Shown here one piece after another: positions 23,793 through 29,966 of a DNA stretch of 29,966 nt. The translations under genes and the position numbers were made by a program. Under the pieces are notes generated by a model. The model was not told the DNA's origin, made no database searches, and worked only from the letters and a program-made list of their open reading frames with translations. Source of the DNA: JBGTFE01 sp041747435 (GTDB taxonomy: Bacteria; Acidobacteriota; Blastocatellia; Pyrinomonadales; Pyrinomonadaceae); NCBI GenBank assembly GCA_041747435.1, contig JBGTFE010000020.1, forward strand, positions 1 to 29,966. The letters run 5' to 3'. Every line of letters begins with the position of its first letter. Position 1 is the stretch's first letter.

Positions 23793-25532
23793 ATGAGCTT
23801 AGAAGTCGTGATGCCGCAGATGGGCGAATCAATTACCGAGGGCACCGTATCGAAGTGGTTAAAACAGGTCGGCGAGAAGGTCGAAAAGGACGAATCGCTG
23901 CTGGAGATCTCGACCGATAAGGTCGATGCAGAAGTTCCGAGTCCCGGCGCGGGCGTTTTACTGGAAATTCGAACAAAAGAAGGCGAAACAGTCGAGGTTG
24001 GAACGGTTGTGGCGGTGATCGGCGATGAGAGTTCCGCGAGTTTACCGAGTTCATCGAGTTCAGCGAGTTCGGAAACTGAAACTGGAGAATCAATCGCCGA
24101 AGAAACTAAAACAGAACCGATCGTCGAACAAGCGCAAAGCGCCACAACAAGTTCATCAAACTCCGTTAACTCGGCGAACTCAGTAAACTCGGTAAACTCA
24201 ACCGAGGTCATAATGCCGCAAATGGGCGAATCGATAACCGAAGGAACGGTTTCGAAATGGCTGAAATCCGTTGGCGAAAAGATCGAAAAAGACGAACCTT
24301 TGCTCGAAATTTCTACCGATAAAGTTGATGCGGAAATTCCTTCGCCCGCGGCGGGAACGCTGCTCGAAATAAAGGTCCAGGAAGGCGAGACGGTCGAGGT
24401 CGGCTCAATTGTCGCGTTCGTCGGCGCCGAAGGCGCAATTTCGGCTGGCGCTTCGCAGCAGGCGGAAAGCAGTCAACCGATCGTCGAAACGCCGAAAATT
24501 ATTGAAGCGCCGAAAGTGGAGGCAAAGGCGGCTGCCGCAACAGCCGGAAACGGGCGGTCGACCAAAGATAGCGGGCAAATCAGTCTCGACGAACTGCGCC
24601 GCACGAAATCGAGCCCACTCGTCCGCAATATTGCAAAAGAACACGGCGTCGATATCTCGCAAATTCCGGGCAGCGGCGTGAGCGGACGTGTGACGAAAAA
24701 AGACATAATGTCATTCATTGAAACCGGCGGAGCTTTCAAGCCGCAGGATCTTTTGACCAAGGGCGCGGCGATTCCTTCGCAAACGATGCAGAGGTCAGAA
24801 TACAGCGCGCCGCAGGTTTTAGCCGCAGCCGGCGACCGCACCGAACCGATGTCCGTGATGCGCAAAAAGATCGCCGAGCATATGACGTTTTCAAAGCAAA
24901 CGTCGGCGCATGTGACGAGCGTTTACGAGTTTGACATGACGAACGTGGCGAAACTCCGCGAGAAAAACAAAGCCGAATTTCTGGCGCGTTACGGCACAAA
25001 ATTGACGTATATGCCGTTTATTTTTCAAGCGGTCGTGCAGGCTTTAAGGCAATTTCCGGTCGTCAACGCACAGGTTGCCGGCGAAAATATCGTTTATAAA
25101 GGCGATATCAATCTCGGAATGGCGGTCGCGCTCGATTGGGGTTTGATCGTTCCCGTTATAAAGGGCGCCGATCAGCTTTCCTTAAGCGGTTTAGCGCTCG
25201 CGGCTAACGATCTTGCCGACCGCGCGCGACAGAAAAAATTAATGCCGGACGAAGTCGCGGGTGGAACTTTCACGATCACAAATCCCGGCGTTTTCGGCGG
25301 GCTTTTCGGGACGCCGATCATAAATCAGCCGCAGGTCGCGATACTTTGCGTCGGCGCGATCGAAAAGCGCCCGAAGGTTTTGACCACGCCGGAGGGCGAT
25401 GATTTTGTCGCGATCCGCACGATGGCTTATTTTGCGCTGACCTACGATCATCGAATCGTTGACGGCGCGGACGCCGAGAAGTTTTTGTCGTTCATGAAAA
25501 ATTATCTTGAAACGAACCTCTTTACTCTATAA
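23793..25532 (+). CDS. 2-oxo-acid dehydrogenase E2 (dihydrolipoyl acyltransferase), two lipoyl domains
   Basis: 579 residues; CGGAG is correctly placed before ATG 23793. Two near-identical lipoyl domains carry the modified lysine in ISTDKVDAE (Lys43 and Lys177). They are joined by a Ser/Glu-rich linker ending in a repeated N-S-V/A run (residues 123-136). A peripheral-subunit-binding domain follows (SPLVRNIAKEHGVDISQIPG, SGRVTKKDIM), then the catalytic domain with the active-site motif YDHRIVDGADAEKF. Together with an E1 and E3 (lpdA at 12444) it would oxidise pyruvate, 2-oxoglutarate or branched-chain oxo acids. The MPQMGESITEGTV start favours the last two, but the substrate cannot be fixed. 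No E1 gene is adjacent. Confidence 0.93.
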   Translation: MSLEVVMPQMGESITEGTVSKWLKQVGEKVEKDESLLEISTDKVDAEVPSPGAGVLLEIRTKEGETVEVGTVVAVIGDESSASLPSSSSSASSETETGESIAEETKTEPIVEQAQSATTSSSNSVNSANSVNSVNSTEVIMPQMGESITEGTVSKWLKSVGEKIEKDEPLLEISTDKVDAEIPSPAAGTLLEIKVQEGETVEVGSIVAFVGAEGAISAGASQQAESSQPIVETPKIIEAPKVEAKAAAATAGNGRSTKDSGQISLDELRRTKSSPLVRNIAKEHGVDISQIPGSGVSGRVTKKDIMSFIETGGAFKPQDLLTKGAAIPSQTMQRSEYSAPQVLAAAGDRTEPMSVMRKKIAEHMTFSKQTSAHVTSVYEFDMTNVAKLREKNKAEFLARYGTKLTYMPFIFQAVVQALRQFPVVNAQVAGENIVYKGDINLGMAVALDWGLIVPVIKGADQLSLSGLALAANDLADRARQKKLMPDEVAGGTFTITNPGVFGGLFGTPIINQPQVAILCVGAIEKRPKVLTTPEGDDFVAIRTMAYFALTYDHRIVDGADAEKFLSFMKNYLETNLFTL

Positions 25533-25927
25533 GATTGAGGTTATGAAAATTGCGACTTTTTCGTAATTTGTGCTTTCCGACAACTGTTCCGTTTGAATCA
25601 GAACGGGACACTCTCCTCTTTCGAATACTTCGATCGTATGAATAGCATACATAACATTTTGCAGAAATAAGCGCTTTGTTTGCAGCGACTACCGAGAGTT
25701 ATTGGTTCACGGCGCGTCGTGGCATAAGAGTTGAAGCGCAGTAGTCGGAAATACAGTTCTGAAACAGAACCCGAAAATTTCTAAAAAGACGGATTGTTCG
25801 AGGATAATATCAGATTCTGGTTTTGGATTCTTCAATTAAAAAAACTTTTCAATCACGCAGAAATCCTGCCTGCGATTTTGGCTTTGGTTTTCGGGAAAAT
25901 AAATATCAAATAGGAGTTCATAGTATT
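25533..25927 (+). other. 395-bp intergenic region with two small hairpins
   Basis: No supported coding region. A 9-bp stem, TGTTCCGTT (25585-25593) with AACGGGACA (25602-25610), has one wobble and an 8-nt loop; it lies 53 bp past the E2 stop and is followed by a pyrimidine-rich tract, so it may act as a weak terminator. A second small hairpin, GTTCTG-AAA-CAGAAC, is at 25756-25770. The remainder presumably holds the promoter and leader of the OmpA-family gene, but no convincing -35/-10 pair was found. Confidence 0.45.
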
Positions 25928-26887
25928 ATGTTGAAAAAAATTCCAGTTTTGCTTTTAGCAATTTTAATCGGCGTTTCGGGCGTTTTCGCGCAGAATATGC
26001 GAACGCTTACGGCGGGGCAAAAATATAAGATCAAAGGCGTCGTCGTCGCCAAAGACGACAACAGCTTTATCGTTCGCGATGTGACGGGAGTCGAAACGAA
26101 GATCGTTTTGGCGCCGAACGCGAGCATTAAAACGAAAGGCGGTTTTTTTGGCGGCGGTTCGGCGACGCCGATGAACGCTATCGTTCGCGGCTTGAATCTT
26201 GAAGCCGAAGGTCGCGGCGATACGACCGGCGCATTGGCGGCGACAAAAGTTCGTTTCGATAAAGACGATCTGGCGGTCGCCCAGTCGATCGACAGCCGAG
26301 TTGCGCCGGCAGAAGAGCGCTTGACGCAAGCTGAGCAAAACGCCGAGCGAATTTCGGGACAGATCGATGAATTGGTTGCGGTTTCGAATGCAGCTCGCGG
26401 CGGCGCGAAAGCCGCTCAGGACACCGCTGATGCGGCGGTTGCAGCCGTAAATGCGACGAATCAGCGAATTACATCGCTTGACGATTACGTTGTTCAATCG
26501 ACCGAAACGGTCAATTTCCGGGTCAATAGTTCGGTTCTTTCGGCTGACGCTAAGGCGGCGCTTGATGAAGTTGCAACGACCGCAATGCAGTTGAAAGGCT
26601 ATGTGATCGAAATCACCGGCTTTGCTTCCGCGGAAGGCAGCACGGCAAAAAATAAAGCCTTGAGCCAACGCCGGGCGCAAGCCGTTATCGATTATCTTGT
26701 CGAAACGCACAACATTCCGCTTCGAAGGATCGGGCAGTCGTACGGTTTTGGCGAACTGCAAGCGGTAGCCGATAATTCGACGCGCGAAGGACGCGAGCAA
26801 AATCGCCGCGTTGAAGTCAAATTGATGGTCAGCCGCGGTTTGAACCAAAACGTAGAAGTTCGTCCGAGCACGGTCGATCAAGAATAG
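25928..26887 (+). CDS. OmpA-family outer-membrane protein with N-terminal DUF5666-like and coiled-coil parts
   Basis: 319 residues from ATG 25928, chosen because the signal peptide (MLKKIPVLLLAILIGVSGVF then AQ) starts there; GGAG lies about 11 nt upstream. Residues about 30-115 are a small beta-rich domain (KIKGVVVAKDDNSFIVRDVT) resembling DUF5666/OB-like folds. Residues about 115-200 are an alanine-rich coiled coil (EERLTQAEQNAERISGQIDE). Residues about 200-310 are an OmpA C-terminal peptidoglycan-binding domain (VNFRVNSSVLSADAKAALDE, ITGFASAEGSTAKNKALSQR and GREQNRRVEVKLM). It is expected to link the outer envelope to peptidoglycan. Confidence 0.88.
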   Translation: MLKKIPVLLLAILIGVSGVFAQNMRTLTAGQKYKIKGVVVAKDDNSFIVRDVTGVETKIVLAPNASIKTKGGFFGGGSATPMNAIVRGLNLEAEGRGDTTGALAATKVRFDKDDLAVAQSIDSRVAPAEERLTQAEQNAERISGQIDELVAVSNAARGGAKAAQDTADAAVAAVNATNQRITSLDDYVVQSTETVNFRVNSSVLSADAKAALDEVATTAMQLKGYVIEITGFASAEGSTAKNKALSQRRAQAVIDYLVETHNIPLRRIGQSYGFGELQAVADNSTREGREQNRRVEVKLMVSRGLNQNVEVRPSTVDQE

Positions 26888-26901
26888 GCTTGAGAAAAAT
26901 G

Positions 26902-26948
26902 GGGCAATTAAGGCGAAAGAACGGCGAACGTTTTGGCGCCTTTTGCCC
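26902..26948 (+). terminator. Bulged 12-bp hairpin after the OmpA-family gene
   Basis: GGGCAA (26902-26907) pairs with TTGCCC (26943-26948), and AAGGCG (26910-26915) with CGCCTT (26937-26942). A 2-nt bulge sits on the left, and the loop itself contains AACG/CGTT. It starts 14 bp past the stop. No strong T run follows, so it may be an inefficient terminator or an mRNA-stabilising stem. Confidence 0.5.
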
Positions 26949-27006
26949 TCTCACTTTTTATGAGCGTGGTCGTCCACAATCTCATCATTTTCCCCGAGGT
27001 TAAAAC

Positions 27007-28119
27007 GTGAAATTTTCGAAGTTTATTTATAGTTTTGCGCTTATTTTTTTGCTTACCTTTTCCGTGTTTGCTCAAAAACCAAACCCGACTCCGACGCCAG
27101 CGAAAGTCGTAGATGACGACGAGCCGATACGAATCGAATCGCGTCTCGTCATCGTTCCGGTTTCGATATTGGACGCCGCCGGACAGCCCGTTTTTGGTTT
27201 GAAGGCGCAGGATTTTCGCGTTTTTGAAAACAGTAAGCTCCAGGAGATCGCGCAGGTTTCCGACGCTGAAAAAGTTCCGCTTGAGATCGCGCTGCTGATC
27301 GATGTTTCGGGCAGCGTTAATCCGCTTTTTGAATTTGAAAAAACGGCAGCGGCTCAATTTTTGGAAAAAGTAATGCGCCCGGAAGACCGCGCCACCATTT
27401 TTCTTATCGGTGACGCTCCGATCTTGAGTCTCGAGCGCCAAACCGCGCAGCAAGCCGCCGCGCGCATGAAAACGATCGTCATTTCGGGAAAATTCACCGC
27501 GTTTTACGACACGGTTACGCTCGCCGCAAATTATCTTCAAAAAAATGCGCCTCAAAATACCCGGCGCGTGATTTTGGCGCTGACCGATGGTGAAGACAAT
27601 TGGAGCACTCTCGTGCGCGAGGCGGAAAAAAATACTTACCGCGATGTAGATGTAAGCAAATTAACGCAGGATAAATTAAATCAACTCGCGGGCAGAGCGG
27701 ATAAAGCGCATCAATCGGCTCAGAACAAGATCCTGCGCGATCTGCAGAATGCGGACACTGTTTTTTACTCGATAAATCCGGCGGGAACATCATCGCGGCT
27801 GAATAAGATCAGCACGCGCGCCCAAAATGCGCTTCACAAGTTTGCTGAAGAAACCGGCGGCACGGCGTTTTTGCCAAATTTTTTGCCGACAAGTCTTAAG
27901 GATCAGCTGCAAAACTCGCAGAATTCGAAAATTAATGAGGAAACTTTACGAAAAATGTTTTTGCGTTTGACGACGGAATTACAGGCGCAATATCTCGTTC
28001 AGTATTATTCGGAAACCGACTTCCCCGTGAATACTTTCGTCAAGCTAGACGTCGCGCTGCAAAATCCGCGGAATTTCCGGCTGCGGTCGCGAAAAGGTTA
28101 TTTTGTAAAGAATCAGTAA
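27007..28119 (+). CDS. Secreted VWFA-domain protein, acidobacterial type
   Basis: 370 residues, GTG start at 27007 with CGAGG at good spacing. The signal peptide is at residues 1-22 (MKFSKFIYSFALIFLLTFSV then FAQ). It begins with the family's strand segment LVIVPVSILDAAGQPVFGLK, then FRVFENSKLQEI. The VWA metal-site motif DVSGS follows (Asp99, Ser101, Ser103), and later VILALTDGEDNWS. The C-terminal FVKLDVALQ...LRSRKGYF is typical of the VWFA-related proteins abundant in Acidobacteria. These are exported and probably mediate protein-protein contacts; the partner is unknown. A 14-bp terminator follows the stop. Confidence 0.88.
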   Translation: MKFSKFIYSFALIFLLTFSVFAQKPNPTPTPAKVVDDDEPIRIESRLVIVPVSILDAAGQPVFGLKAQDFRVFENSKLQEIAQVSDAEKVPLEIALLIDVSGSVNPLFEFEKTAAAQFLEKVMRPEDRATIFLIGDAPILSLERQTAQQAAARMKTIVISGKFTAFYDTVTLAANYLQKNAPQNTRRVILALTDGEDNWSTLVREAEKNTYRDVDVSKLTQDKLNQLAGRADKAHQSAQNKILRDLQNADTVFYSINPAGTSSRLNKISTRAQNALHKFAEETGGTAFLPNFLPTSLKDQLQNSQNSKINEETLRKMFLRLTTELQAQYLVQYYSETDFPVNTFVKLDVALQNPRNFRLRSRKGYFVKNQ

Positions 28120-28130
28120 TCGACCTTTTT

Positions 28131-28170
28131 ACAAAAAACGCGGAGCTCAAATGAATTCCGTGTTTTTTGT
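28131..28170. terminator. Bidirectional Rho-independent terminator
   Basis: A 14-bp stem, ACAAAAAACGCGGA (28131-28144) with TCCGTGTTTTTTGT (28157-28170), has one G-T wobble and a 12-nt loop. A and T runs flank both sides. It sits between convergent genes, 12 bp past the VWA stop and 19 bp past the minus-strand stop, and can serve both. Confidence 0.88.
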
Positions 28171-28188
28171 TGCCCGTTTTTTCTTTTT

Positions 28189-28707
28189 CTAATTTCTCGA
28201 CACTTTCCCTTTTTCTCTAGGCGCAATCGCAATCGCGCCCATAAGAGCGTCATGTTCTTTTGGTTTCGGCGTCGGAGTCGGCACCGCAAAATTTCCCATT
28301 AGGTAGTTCGAATTCGGCTTTCCGACCGTTTCGCCCATCAGAACCATTGGTCTTTTTGTTTGAAATAACGACGCAAAGCCTAAACCGGTCATCAAACCGA
28401 CGAGCAGCGAAAACATCGCAACCGCGACTCTTGAAACGCGCTGCTTGATCGCCGCCCAGCCGACCGGACAATCTTTTGTCAAAACACTGCCGTCCGCACG
28501 CCGGTAAAACCGCACGCAGAGACGACCTTCGGCGTTAATGATCAGACTTTCCGCTTCCGCGCGCGACATTCCAGACAAATTGTAGACATTCAATTTGCAG
28601 TCGCCGCAGTAGCGTCTGCGCTCGTTTCCGATCATCGCGTTCCAATCCTGCGAACACGGACTGGCAACTTTGACATTATTAAGTGGACTAGAAAATTTTG
28701 CAGTCAT
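28189..28707 (-). CDS. Membrane protein with N-terminal cysteine cluster, unknown function
   Basis: 172 residues. The N-terminal ~80 residues hold five cysteines in the pattern seen in a recurrent but, to me, unnamed acidobacterial module: SPCSQDWNAM (Cys18), RRYCGDCKLNVYNLSGMS (Cys34, Cys37), GRLCVRFYRRADGSV (Cys64) and KDCP (Cys80). The C-x-x-C pair suggests metal binding. One membrane helix follows at about 94-115 (VAVAMFSLLVGLMTGLGFAS), then a Pro-rich tail (VPTPTPKPKEHDALMG). So the cysteine module is probably cytoplasmic, tethered to the membrane. Gene content around it gives no function. Confidence 0.78.
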   Translation of the reverse strand: MTAKFSSPLNNVKVASPCSQDWNAMIGNERRRYCGDCKLNVYNLSGMSRAEAESLIINAEGRLCVRFYRRADGSVLTKDCPVGWAAIKQRVSRVAVAMFSLLVGLMTGLGFASLFQTKRPMVLMGETVGKPNSNYLMGNFAVPTPTPKPKEHDALMGAIAIAPREKGKVSRN

Positions 28708-28785
28708 AAAAAAACTCCGTAACTTTTGATTTGGCTTTTTGCCTTGTCGAAAAGAACGGAGCGCGAAAAATTTTCTTGCAAAAAA

Positions 28786-28852
28786 GTTTTGAGTTCCTGC
28801 TTTAGCAGGCTTTTCTCCAACGCAAAAGCCTGCTAAAGCAGGAACTCAAAAC
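28786..28852. repeat. Perfect 29-bp inverted repeat with nested palindromes
   Basis: Arms at 28786-28814 and 28824-28852 are exact reverse complements, with a 9-nt loop. Each arm contains its own hairpin, CCTGC-TTTA-GCAGG (28796-28809 and mirrored), so the element can fold as one long stem or two short ones. It lies between two minus-strand genes, 27 bp past the NadE stop, and could also act as a terminator for nadE. Two inverted REP-like units (a BIME) is the favoured reading. Confidence 0.85.
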
Positions 28853-28878
28853 GCTAGAAAATTGTTTATGAAAGAAGT

Positions 28879-29966
28879 TTAGTTTTTTACCCGGCGATAT
28901 TTATGCGTAACGGGACGGCGGCGACCGACACCGATGGCGTTTTTTGAAATTATCAAAGTCGGCGGCAGTTGACGGCGTTTGAATTCGTTTGCCGGAGATT
29001 CGACTTTATTCAAAAGCGAATAAACCAAATCCGTATCGTGTCCTTCGCTGATGATTGTTTGCGGAGATTTTTTGTCTTCAAAATATGCTTCCAAAATCGG
29101 GTCCATCAATTCATACGGCGGCAAGCTATCTTGATCGAATTGATTCGGCGCGAGTTCGGCGGACGGTTTTTTTTCAATGATCTTGTTCGGGATGATTTCG
29201 CGCCCCGCATTTTTATTTATCTGTCGGGAAATTTCCCAGACTTCTGTTTTCAGAACGTCGCCGAGAACTGCGAGACCGCCGTTCGTGTCGCCGTAAAGCG
29301 TGCAGTAGCCGACGGCGAGTTCGGATTTGTTTCCGGTTGCCAAAACCAATCTTCCTTCGGCGTTAGAAATACTCATTAAAATCACGCCGCGTAAGCGAGA
29401 CTGCATATTTTCCGCCGCGAGATTTTCGCCGCCTTTCGTCGGTTTCTTAAACTCCAACTGATTTAACAAAACTTCAAACGCGCCGGAGATCGGTTCGATG
29501 CGCGATTCGCAGCCGAGATTTTTGACGAGTTCTTCCGAATCCTTGATGCTTCCTTCCGACGAAAACGGCGACGGCATCAACACGCACAGAAGATTTTCCG
29601 CGCCGATGGCTTCCGCCGCGAGTGCCGCCGTCAGAGCCGAATCAATTCCGCCCGAAAGTCCGAGAACCGCAGTTTTGAAATTATTTTTCCGCGCATAATC
29701 TCTGATTCCCAGAACCAACGCCCGCCGAATTGATTCGCATTCGTCGCCCGTGATGCCGCGTGAATCGGGCTTGCGAACATCGAGTTCGACCGTTTCGACA
29801 AATTCTTCAAACGCGGCGGCTTGCAGAATAATGTCGCCTTCTTCGTCGGCGATCAGCGATGCGCCGTCGAAAATTATGCCGTCGTTTCCGCCGACTAAAT
29901 TTACAAAAACAATCGGCTTTTTCTGCTGGCGGGCGCGGTGCGCGACCATTTCACAGCGCAGTTTGA
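28879..29966 (-). CDS. nadE: Glutamine-dependent NAD+ synthetase (N-terminal part cut by window)
   Basis: 362 codons are visible, open at base 29966. The first visible part is the end of the nitrilase-like glutaminase domain (IVFVNLVGGNDGIIFDGASL). From about visible residue 75 runs the synthetase domain, with the ATP-pyrophosphatase loop LGLSGGIDSALTAALAAEAI. Further landmarks are VLMPSPFSSEGSIKDSEELV, LVLATGNKSELAVGYCTLYG and a C-terminal FKRRQLPPTLIISKNAIGVG. It makes NAD+ from deamido-NAD+ with ammonia channelled from glutamine, the last step of NAD synthesis. The internal ATG at 29949 is not the true start because homology continues upstream. Confidence 0.94.
   Translation of the reverse strand, partial: KLRCEMVAHRARQQKKPIVFVNLVGGNDGIIFDGASLIADEEGDIILQAAAFEEFVETVELDVRKPDSRGITGDECESIRRALVLGIRDYARKNNFKTAVLGLSGGIDSALTAALAAEAIGAENLLCVLMPSPFSSEGSIKDSEELVKNLGCESRIEPISGAFEVLLNQLEFKKPTKGGENLAAENMQSRLRGVILMSISNAEGRLVLATGNKSELAVGYCTLYGDTNGGLAVLGDVLKTEVWEISRQINKNAGREIIPNKIIEKKPSAELAPNQFDQDSLPPYELMDPILEAYFEDKKSPQTIISEGHDTDLVYSLLNKVESPANEFKRRQLPPTLIISKNAIGVGRRRPVTHKYRRVKN

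Noticed and set aside
23789..24211. Minus-strand frame with repeated E-F-T/E-L motifs inside the E2 gene
   Set aside because: It is the antisense reading of the 9-bp linker repeats and the lipoyl domains.
26960..26985. Hairpin ATGAG/CTCAT plus GTGG/CCAC before the VWA gene
   Set aside because: Short stems with an uneven internal loop and no T run; too weak to list as a feature.
1..29966. tRNA or rRNA genes, integrase or attachment sites around the 19-21 kb island
   Set aside because: None were recognised on reading both strands, so island boundaries cannot be defined.

Overview
This window looks like a chromosomal segment of a moderate-GC bacterium, most likely an acidobacterium of the Blastocatellia/Pyrinomonadaceae type. 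The placement is inference. It rests on a VWFA-related protein of the acidobacterial kind, many secreted proteins with short signal peptides ending in A-x-A or FAQ, and a mix of DUF4384, YCF48-like, M14 and S9 proteins usual in that phylum. No rRNA or tRNA gene was recognised.

Layout. 1-959 (minus) is a truncated NAD-type isocitrate dehydrogenase. 1034-8758 (plus) holds ThiO, a secreted thioredoxin-fold protein, a methyltransferase, a glycerophosphodiesterase, cystathionine beta-synthase, a membrane-anchored FGE/sulfatase-modifying-factor-like protein coupled to it, and a DUF4384 secreted protein. 8783-12205 (minus) holds class II fumarase, a rhodanese-pentapeptide-repeat pair and a secreted protein built from two copies of one domain. 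12444-13853 is dihydrolipoamide dehydrogenase. 13988-15052 (minus) holds a TMEM175-type channel and a toxin-antitoxin pair whose toxin is frameshifted. 15112-19150 (plus) holds a YCF48-like protein, a YdeI-family protein, a hypothetical protein and an M14 carboxypeptidase. 19165-21125 is the accessory island: an AT-rich 353-codon gene, a frameshifted antitoxin-like gene, a 21-bp-period array and a 160-residue unknown gene. 21223-29966 returns to housekeeping and secreted functions: a DUF4242 protein, an S9 peptidase, a 2-oxo-acid dehydrogenase E2, an OmpA-family protein, a VWA protein, a cysteine-cluster membrane protein and the C-terminal part of NAD+ synthetase.

Metabolic links. Isocitrate dehydrogenase, fumarase, E3 (Lpd) and E2 all serve the TCA cycle or 2-oxo-acid oxidation but are scattered in separate transcription units. 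ThiO and rhodanese-type chemistry touch thiamine and sulfur metabolism; cystathionine beta-synthase is transsulfuration.

Most striking structure. At 20439-20638 ten units lie exactly 21 bp apart (two DNA helical turns). Each has an 11-bp core close to the palindrome TGAAATTTCA followed by an unrelated 10-bp spacer. Every unit keeps at least one perfect TGAAA or TTTCA half-site. The array abuts the 3' end of the 160-residue unknown gene, and a similar core lies at that gene's predicted transcription start. The window also has a dispersed inverted-repeat family that supplies the stop codons of two unrelated genes (2149-2232 and 16112-16204), a 29-bp perfect inverted repeat (28786-28852), and opposed 7-bp tandem arrays (3694-3773).
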